Below are positions 57,061 through 64,000 of a stretch of DNA of 64,000 bases, piece by piece. Origin of the DNA: Chelonoidis abingdonii (lineage: Eukaryota > Chordata > Testudines > Testudinidae). How positions within the stretch are numbered: the first letter of the stretch is position 1; every line of letters starts with the position of its first letter. The notes beneath the pieces are model-generated. The model did no database searches and was not told the DNA's origin. It was given only the letters and a program-made list of their open reading frames with translations. Made by a program: the position numbers and the translations under genes. The stretch is taken from the NCBI RefSeq assembly GCF_003597395.2, contig NC_133770.1, forward strand, positions 14,712,838-14,776,837, in the 5' to 3' direction.

Positions 57061-58440
57061 GCTTCCACGGAATGGCAGGGGAAGTGGTCTCCCCTTGGCA
57101 GGTTGGGAAGGACTTATTGCTTTCTTCTCATGTGATCCCTCCGCCCAACGGCTGAATTTTAAATGAAGCTAACCTGCCCCTGACACGAATCTCCCTATGC
57201 ACTGAAAGTTAATGATAGACTATTATTTGCATTATGAAGTGAAAGGATGAGAGATAGACACACATAATTGGAAAAGTCAAGCTTGGCTCTTCCGCAATGC
57301 CTCATAACTGCTGACATGAGCTATAGGTAGGGAAGGCTGTGCCTACCAGAACAGCCTGGTCCTGCCCATCGACCCCCACCTCACTTTTCCTGCTCCTGAC
57401 TGCCCACCCCCTTCTCAAGGAATCCCAAACCCATCGCGTGCTCTGTTGCCCCTTCACTGTCCCCAGAGACCCCACCCCCTCACAACCCGGGACCCCACCC
57501 GGCTTCCCTTGTCCCCTTGGGACTGCCTTGGGACCCTATCCACCTCCCCCGTGAGTCTGACAGACCCTGGAACGGCCCCAATCCAAGCCCACCCATGTCC
57601 ATGACTTCCCCAATGCTTCTGCTGTGTGCTAGGGTCTGGGTGGGGTCCCCAGAGGACCCACCCCCTCACACCACCCCGGGAAACCCACCCCAGCTCCCTG
57701 TCCCCCTTGACTCCCTTGACCCCTGATCCACCTCCCGCGCTGAGTCTTGACAGACCCCCTGAACGTCCACAATCCAGCCCCCATTCCCTGCACTGACTCT
57801 CCCGCCCAGACCTCTGCCCTTCCCTCTCCTTCTGGGACTTCCCTGCCCCTTAGCTAATGCCCCCCGGCCCGGCCCCCTACCCCAGCTCCCCCTCTCGACC
57901 AGGAGCCTCAGCGCATCCAGCAGCGCCCTCGACAGTGCAGCGTGGCTCCAGACGGGCCCTGATCCGCCCCTCTCAAAGCCACATGGTCAGGCGGGCTGCA
58001 GCTCCACGCCGAGCGGAGGGATCTCACGCCCCACTGGAGCTCACAGCCCCGCTCCCTGACACGCGGCTCTAAGCGAGGCGGAGCTCAGGGGCCCCGCCGG
58101 AGCCATGCTCCAGCGTGTCAGGGCCGCTGCTGGACGCTTTGAGGCTCCAGAGATGCGCGGAGGTGGTCGGGCTGGGGGTGGCGGGCCCGCGACACCACCG
58201 TTACCGGCGACCAGATCTGCCCTGGCCTTCAACGCCAGGACTCCAGCAGCGTCCCTGAAAAACAAGCGTTGGAGCATTTGGCTTTCCTCGGCAGCTCCCT
58301 GGAGCTTCCGCGCCGCTGGGCGGTGTCCGCTGTGTCGGGGGGCGCTCCCGGCCAGGAGCACAGGGGTTGGGCAAATTGCCCCACTTGCCCGCTCGGCGCC
58401 GCGAACGCCACAAGTCCTATACATTTACTAACCCATATTT
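57061..58440. repeat. GC-rich repeat, probable interior of a larger hAT-like element
   Basis: Two diverged C-rich units (about 57440-57580 and 57640-57790) are followed by a CpG-rich block. The right part ends GCAAATTGCCCCACTTGCC, which is also found near the right end of the CAGGGCCGCCC MITEs (54120, 56205), so this may be the interior of a longer relative. Open frames on both strands reflect composition. A CpG-island promoter is an alternative I cannot exclude. Confidence 0.4.
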
Positions 58441-59021
58441 ATCTAGTACCTCAGTTACTATGAGCAGAAAAAATAGTTGCGTTGAATTACGTTGGTGTGA
58501 TGGGGCAGGCCCAGATGGCCTACAGTAGTAAAAGTACTGAGCAACGTAGTGCCCCAGGCTAAACAAATCCCTAGGACATGGTAACCAAATGGCAGTCTGC
58601 CTCCAGGTTAATCAAAGGGGGGGCACTGGGAGCCAATTAAGACCTATTCTAGAAGGCAGTGGATATAGCACCTATTAATTAGAAACACGCATGCAGCCAA
58701 TCAGGGCATGCTAATCAGGGCACCTGGGTTTAAAAAGGAAGCTCATCCAGTCAGCAGGGAGAGCACAGAGAGGAAGAGGTGTAGAGTGATGAGCTGGGAA
58801 GAGAGGCGAAGCTGAGATAGGAGAAGTGTTACTGCTGAGGATTAGAGAGACAAGCATTATCAGCATCAGAGGAGATCCATTGTGTGGAGGATTAAGAAGG
58901 TGTTTGGAGGAGGCCATGGGGCGAAGTAGCCCAGGAGAGTTAGGATAGCTGTCATTGCAGCTGTTACAGGAGGTACTATAGGATCAGCTGCATCCACGAG
59001 GGCCCTGGGCTGAAGAGCCCA

Positions 59022-59046
59022 NNNNNNNNNNNNNNNNNNNNNNNNN
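59022..59046. other. Assembly gap (25 N)
   Basis: Twenty-five undetermined bases. Confidence 1.
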
Positions 59047-59486
59047 TGATTGGGTTGGGGGTTTCAGAAGTGTGTGGCCAAATAATTGCTGCTTGCTGTG
59101 TTTGATTGTTTAAAGAAACAATAAAAAACTTCTGCTTAAAAAAAATCCAAAATTTTTGAACACCTCACCTTGTGACCAACGCTGAGCCCATCCAGTCAGA
59201 GATTTTCCAGGTTTTCTGATATCTGCTGGCTGTTCCTTGACTCACATCTGTCTCCATAACTTTGGGTTCATTTATCTTAGAACATAAGAACAGCCATACT
59301 GGGTCAAACCAAAGTCCATCCAGCCAGTATCCTGTCTACAACAATGGCCAATGCCAAGTGCCCCAGAGGGAGTGAACCTAACAGGTAATGATCAAGTGAT
59401 CTCTCCTCCTGCATCCCATCTCCACCCTCTGACAAACAGAGGCTAGGGACACCATTCCTTACCATCCTGGCTAATAGCCATTTATG
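59047..59486. repeat. Third partial copy (C) of the duplicated segment
   Basis: It equals copy A from about 54428 to 54866 (GTTGGGGGTTTCAGAAGTG through the CR1 3' end), and includes the part that copy B lacks. It ends abruptly in LTR sequence. Confidence 0.85.
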
Positions 59487-59637
59487 GAGTAGAGGGTGGG
59501 CCCGGGTTCCCCCCAAACCTCCCAACTCCTGATCAGACACAGGAGGAGTTGACCCAGACTGTGGGGAAGATCACTGAGGTGAGCAAATCTGCCAAGAAGC
59601 GCAGGACCCACCAAGGTAGAGGAGGAACTTTGTCACA

Positions 59638-61540
59638 CTGTGTACAATTCAACACATAATTGTTAGTTGAAGTTTACCAACATTATGAACCATTTTTTGT
59701 CAATTACATGAATTTCTTAGTAGATATGATGTATTGGTACTTAATCTATAATTGGAGATAAGTTGAAACCAAAACCCTGAATCCAAATACTCCCAGACCT
59801 TGGGAAACCTCACATCCAACTCCAGTAATCACAGCAAACTTCTCAATATAAAATGAACAGAACACAAAGTCTACATTTGAACTTTGCAGTTCAGACTCTT
59901 CTCTATGTTGCAGTAAAAGCTTTGTTTGCTCTCCTTTATGGCCTCAACTAAGTAAAGCACCTCTATTCAAGATAGCACTTAAAACACATACTTAACTTTA
60001 ATCACGTGTTAAAATTAAACATGTGCTTAAATGTTGTCCTGATAGAGATGAACTTAAACACGTTTAAGTGCTTTTCTAAATCAGATCCAGAATTATGTAT
60101 TAGTGAGAGAAGATCCCTGCCAAAACCTAGACTTACGTAAGTAACCTACATTTGGCATTTCATTTTTCATTCAAGTTTCTTTCTCTGCACTCTCTTCTCA
60201 CAGTCTCATCTAAGTGGAATGCAAACTCACAATCACTCAAGCTTGATTTGAACTTTCAGAGTCCGTATTAAAGTTGGGTCAAAATTAGGCAAGATGAGTA
60301 TGTCCATGTCTAACAGAACCTCATAACTACATAAGCAAAAAGAGTTTGTTCATACATAATAATGAAGACAAACAAAACTGGAATCAGTTTAATTTACTTT
60401 ATATATTGGTCTCAATCATCAATAAACAAAGGAAAAGGGAAAAATTACTTTTCCTTGCCCTGTCTTCTGCTTCTGTTATTGGAGGATGAATTATTTATTT
60501 CAATATAACTGCTCTGAATTGTTTAAAGAAGCTGTGAATAAAAATGACATTTCTCTCTCTGTCAGCCAACGCTCCTGTTGAATTAAACTAAGTTGTGGAG
60601 AAAAAAATCTGTTATATCTAAATATATATATATATTTCAAAATGAATTCTCAGCAAGTGTCTAAAAAAAAGTAAAATCAATGAATGAAGAAGCTTTAAAA
60701 ATAAAATTCAAAACCAAAAACCATATAACGCCTTGGGATAGTACTAGTTCATTAATTTTTTTAAAGCATAGGTTAATAGATTTTTTTGTAAAAGGATGAC
60801 TTAGTCTTATTAAATAAAAATGTCTAAACCATATTTGTTGATAAGACACTAAAGCGGTGTCTGATCTGAATAACCAGTCATTGCTTAAACACTATAGAGT
60901 TAATACATACAAAAATACACACTTCTTTGAAAAGAACTTTAAATATGACATTCACTAAGCAAGTGAGTCCCACAGGCATGCGATAAAGGGAACCTTCAAA
61001 ACTTTCCTAAACTCTGTACTTAAAATATTTTTTAAAGTACTTTGATATACTGTAAATTAAATATATTGAGCCTGAGTGTCATTTACAGTAAATCCTCCTT
61101 ATACCACTCTGGTAGGGTAAAGGGGATTTAAAGTGTATGTAAACATAGTTTAACTCTCACTTTAAGACTCCTTCACTCTTGACAGAATGATAGAAAGGGG
61201 CCTTATTAAAAATGAGAATCAGGCCCACTCTGTTTTCTTTTAAACTTAATCCTGTAAATAATGTAGATAAGATAAAGAGGATACATTCTTCTGCTGATTT
61301 TACACTTCCCCTTTGTCAGTCCATATACTCAGTTTAATGGCCATGCCTGAGTCTCAATAGCTGTTTATTTCCACATGAGTTTTCAGTAGCGTACTTTCTG
61401 CAAAGAGGCAAGGCTGAGTTTTGTACTAATTAGAACATCTAAAATGCCTAATAATCTTTACTTTAAATAAGTTTTTATTTCTAGTGCTCATTGACATATT
61501 TCTGATATCAAAGCATTTCATATTACCCAGACTTTTATTT
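59638..61540. other. AT-rich sequence downstream of the TTC21 gene
   Basis: About 1.9 kb, AT-rich, with an (AT)n run near 60620. It would hold the 3' untranslated region of the minus-strand gene; possible AATAAA signals on that strand occur close to the stop codon (plus-strand TTTATT near 61534). No other gene is visible. Confidence 0.45.
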
Positions 61541-61770
61541 TTAGGGTTTGAGAGCTGCTTGAGCCTTTTCCAAAATCTCTTCTCTAATTTTTGGGTAACT
61601 TGGGCATATCTTCAAAACCTAGTGAAAAAGAAAAGACAGACAGCCAATAAATTGGGCACAATCTATTTCATGATCTAATTAAAAGTTTTCTGTAGAACTT
61701 ACATCATGACAAACTTCTATTGCCTCCACATATTTCTTATCTTTCAAGTAATTGAAAGCAAGTTTGAAAC
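61541..61770 (-). CDS. TTC21-family (TTC21A/TTC21B, IFT139-like) C-terminal two exons
   Basis: Two minus-strand exons are visible. The penultimate one (61770-61703, 68 bp) follows an acceptor CCCTTCTGCAG and ends at donor GTAAGT; it encodes [19 protein letters not shown] and CHD, a tetratricopeptide helix pair. After an 84-bp intron the last exon (61618-61541) follows TTTTTCACTAG and encodes [25 protein letters not shown] and a TAA stop. This is the conserved C-terminus of TTC21 proteins, subunits of the IFT-A complex that carries cargo back down the cilium. Both exons are intact and join in frame. The paralogue is uncertain; from memory TTC21A fits a little better because TTC21B ends are more conserved. 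The rest of the gene lies beyond the right edge. Confidence 0.75.
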
Positions 61771-62080
61771 CTGCAGAAGGGATGGAAAAGATGTGATTTC
61801 ATTGGATTTAAACACAAAACGACATATAGTGTTAGACTTCACATTTATTAAATAGCACTTCAGGCAAATAACTCTGATGAACTCATGTTAAAATATGATA
61901 GAATTGCATCAAAAGAATTTACTTGTAACTTGTGGTGCAAATATTTTCTACAAGGGTATTTTAATTGGATTAATTTATCATGATGTTAGCAAAATGAAAA
62001 GTCAGAAGCCCTTAAAAGAAAAATCCCTGATAAGTAGACAGGGTTTACACACCCTTTGGACCTAACTCAGCTTGCAGTAA
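61771..62080. other. Intron of the TTC21-family gene
   Basis: About 310 AT-rich bases between the penultimate exon and the DIRS border; no exon seen. Confidence 0.4.
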
Positions 62081-62329
62081 AAGACAGTTATCTTTTCCAT
62101 AACTGGTGTTCTTCGAGATATATTGCTCATGTCCATTCCATGTTAGCTGTGTGTGCTCACCACATGCACTGGTGCCAGAAGCTTTTTCCTCAGTGGACCA
62201 TAGAGGACCAGCTCTGGAGCGCTCCGGAGTGGCATGCACATTCTGCGGTATAAGGGCACCGCCGGTTCCCCACACCTCAGTTCCTTCTTGTTGGAACTCA
62301 GACAGTGGGGAAGGAGGGCGGGTTAGGGA

Positions 62330-62430
62330 ATGGACATGAGCAACACATCTCAAAGAACACCATTAGGGAAAAGGTAACTGGCTTTTCTTCTTCAAAGTTG
62401 CTTGTTCATGTCCATTCCATGTTAGGTGAC
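62330..62430. repeat. DIRS copy 3 internal complementary region
   Basis: TGAGCAACACATCTCAAAGA pairs with TTCTTCGAGATATATTGCTC at the outer left end; the second half, TTGTTCATGTCCATTCCATG onward, should match the missing opposite end. Confidence 0.75.
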
Positions 62431-62432
62431 TC

Positions 62433-63074
62433 CTAAGCAACACCAAGAGAGGCGGGTAGGAGTTCATGGATGGGTAGCTTGTAACACAGCTCTGCCGAAC
62501 CCAGCATCATCTGTGGCTTGCTGGGTGATGGCATAGTGCGCCGTGAACGTGTAAACCAAAGACCACATTGCGGCTCTGCAAATGTCCTGGATGGGGACAT
62601 GTGCCAGGAAGGCTGCCAAGGACGCTTGCGCTCTTTCGAGTGCACCTTCAGCAGAGACGGCAGTTGGACCTGCGCCAACTCACAACAGATCCGGATGCAG
62701 GAGGTGATCCAGTTGGTGATCCTCTGAGAAGACATCAGACGGCCCTTCATCCTGTCTCCTGTCACGATGAAGAGATGCATCAACTTACAAAAGGGTTTAA
62801 TGCGCTTCAGGTAAACCACCAAGGCATGTCGGATGTCCAAGGCATGTAACCACCTCTCCTCTCTGATTTTGTCCGGCTTAGGACAGAACATCAAGAGGAA
62901 TATGTCCTTGCTGATATGGAAGGAAGACACCACCTTCAGCAGGAAGGCCAGATGGGGTCTCAACTGTACCTTGTCCTTGCAGAAGACTATATATGATGGT
63001 TCCGAGGTCAAGGCTTTAATCTCTGACACTCGTCTAGCCGATGTCACTGCCACAAGGAAGGCAACTTTCCACAA
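62433..63074 (-). pseudogene. DIRS tyrosine recombinase (copy 3)
   Basis: A 213-codon frame aligns with copy 1: WKVAFLVAVTSARRVSEIKA keeps the first catalytic Arg that copy 1 lost, followed by DKVQLRPHLAFL and SSQRITNWITSCIR. Near the C-terminus the frame shifts: KVHSKERK stands where AHSTR is expected and the tyrosine motif is lost from the frame. The upstream part of the enzyme lies in the frame ending at 63243. Inactive. Confidence 0.8.
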
Positions 63075-63242
63075 GAGGTGGGAAAGGGAACAAGAATCCT
63101 AGGGTTCAAAGGGTGGACCTGTGAGTCTGGAGAGAACCAGACTTAGGTCCCATTGTGGGACAGGATCCCTAATGGGAGGGAAGAGCCTTTCAAGGCCCTT
63201 CAGGAATCTGACTGACATCTCATGCAAGAACACTGATTTACC

Positions 63243-63815
63243 CTAGACTGGCGGCTGAAAAGCTGAAATGGCAACTAGATGAACCTTGATAGAAGAGAGG
63301 GCCAAGCCCTGATTCTTCAGAAGGAGCAGATATTCCAAAATGGACTGCAGAAAAGGGCGCACTGGGGAGAAACTATGCTCAGACGCCCAGTGGGAGAACC
63401 TTGTCCACTTTACCAGGTAAGTTGCCCTAGTGGAGGGTTTTCTACTTTCTACTGCCACACTTCCCTGGAGTAAGCTTGTTCCTCTGGATTCAATCATGCA
63501 GCATCCATGCTGTGAGGTGGAGGGAGGCAAGGCTGGGGTGCAGGAGGTGACCATGATCTTGCAAGAGAAGGACCGGGCGGTTGGGCAGCAGCCACGAGGG
63601 GGCGGGAGAGGGTCGAGGTATGGGTAGATCAGGATACCCCAAGTAGCCTGAGGTAAGCTGCCACCACTGACATGCATTTTGGAAACACGTTTGGTGCCGT
63701 TGCCAGGCCAAAGGGAAGAACTGCGAACTGGAAGTGCGCGGATCTCAGCATGAAGTGGAGGAAGAGTCTGTGTCCTTGAAAGACTGCTATATGAAAGTAT
63801 CAGAGTGGTAGCCAT
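63243..63815 (-). pseudogene. DIRS reverse transcriptase fragment fused to RNase H end and recombinase start
   Basis: The minus strand passes from reverse transcriptase (LPFGLATAP in a shifted phase near 63710, then ILIYPYLD, motif C up to its first Asp) directly into the segment equal to the RNase H C-terminus of copy 1 (LLQDHG... LHLTAWMLH in another phase), then into the recombinase N-terminal helices (LLLLKNQGLALSSIKVHLVA). About 1 kb present in copy 1 is missing here. The open 190-codon frame mixes phases and is not a functional protein. Confidence 0.75.
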
Positions 63816-64000
63816 GAGTCACCACCCCTGTGACCTACTTGGCCAGCCCTTCATCCTCCTCCTGTTGCATATGGGGGGTTCCAGGCATGGTGGCCTCTGT
63901 CTCAGGCTGGCAGGAGACCATAGCAGAGGGCTTGTTGGAACCTCCTGACACCAATTTATGCCCTTGAAATGGCTGCGGAAACCCCTATGGGTTCCAAGAG

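Larger units (their letters stand above)
58496..59637 (+). mobile_element. Solo LTR, subfamily A, split by gap and foreign segment
   Basis: The LTR starts TGTGATGGGGCAGGCC and runs, with many small indels, to 59021; it resumes at about 59487 with GAGTAGAGGGTGGGCCC and ends TTTGTCACA at 59637. Between lie 25 N and a 440-bp copy of sequence from duplication copy A. The two pieces are continuous in the intact LTRs, so the break is probably an assembly fault. Confidence 0.75.
62081..64000 (-). mobile_element. DIRS retrotransposon, internally deleted (copy 3), runs off the window
   Basis: Minus-strand element with a 3' terminal repeat (CCATTCCATGTTAGCTGTG; TATAAGG-like GCGGTATAAGGGCACC) and an internal complementary region at about 62330-62430, whose first half is the inverted copy of 62081-62140. 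Upstream is a recombinase, then a reverse transcriptase fragment joined to the end of RNase H. The last 200 bases resemble upstream (gag-side) sequence, so more is deleted. It is a different terminal-sequence subfamily from copies 1 and 2. Same strand as the TTC21 gene, probably in its intron. Confidence 0.8.

Overview
This is a eukaryotic, intron-bearing vertebrate genome window. It is very probably from a turtle or a close sauropsid relative. That inference rests on the mixture of repeats: CR1 LINE 3' ends, a tRNA-derived SINE with a CR1-like tail, many Harbinger and hAT miniature elements with palindromic ends, several solo LTRs, MIR/L3-type fossils and DIRS retrotransposons. There are no prokaryotic features. 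Long open frames are scarce, and most belong to transposons.

Layout. 1-24.5 kb: gene-poor; LTRs, an L3/L2-like LINE present twice, CR1 fragments, nested MITEs and GC-rich non-autonomous elements. 24.8-40.2 kb, minus strand: exons of a chymotrypsin-like elastase gene that looks dead. I can see exon 2, the catalytic-His exon, the next exon, and the catalytic-Ser exon. They carry an in-frame stop, two one-base losses, a changed splice donor and two missing exons. A structurally complete DIRS retrotransposon (28185-33782, minus) sits in one of its introns. 41.9-48.5 kb: SINE, MITEs, two solo LTRs with 5-bp target duplications. 48.5-53.7 kb: a full-length 5.16-kb Harbinger element with convergent Myb/SANT and DDE-transposase genes, both degraded. 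53.25-59.64 kb: a ~2.1-kb tandem duplication, a 25-N gap and an LTR split by a third partial copy; this stretch looks misassembled and under-polished. 61.54-61.77 kb, minus strand: the last two coding exons of a TTC21-family (IFT139-like) ciliary gene, the only intact host coding sequence I can support. 62.08-64 kb: a third DIRS copy, internally deleted, probably in an upstream intron of that gene.

The most notable system is the DIRS set. Three diverged copies each keep the unusual architecture of inverted terminal repeat plus internal complementary region, in which both outer ends meet. This is the design expected of tyrosine-recombinase retrotransposons that replicate through a circle. It is a known superfamily rather than a new system. 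Boundaries given from target-site duplications are exact to the base; others are approximate. Family names rest on pattern recognition without database searches.
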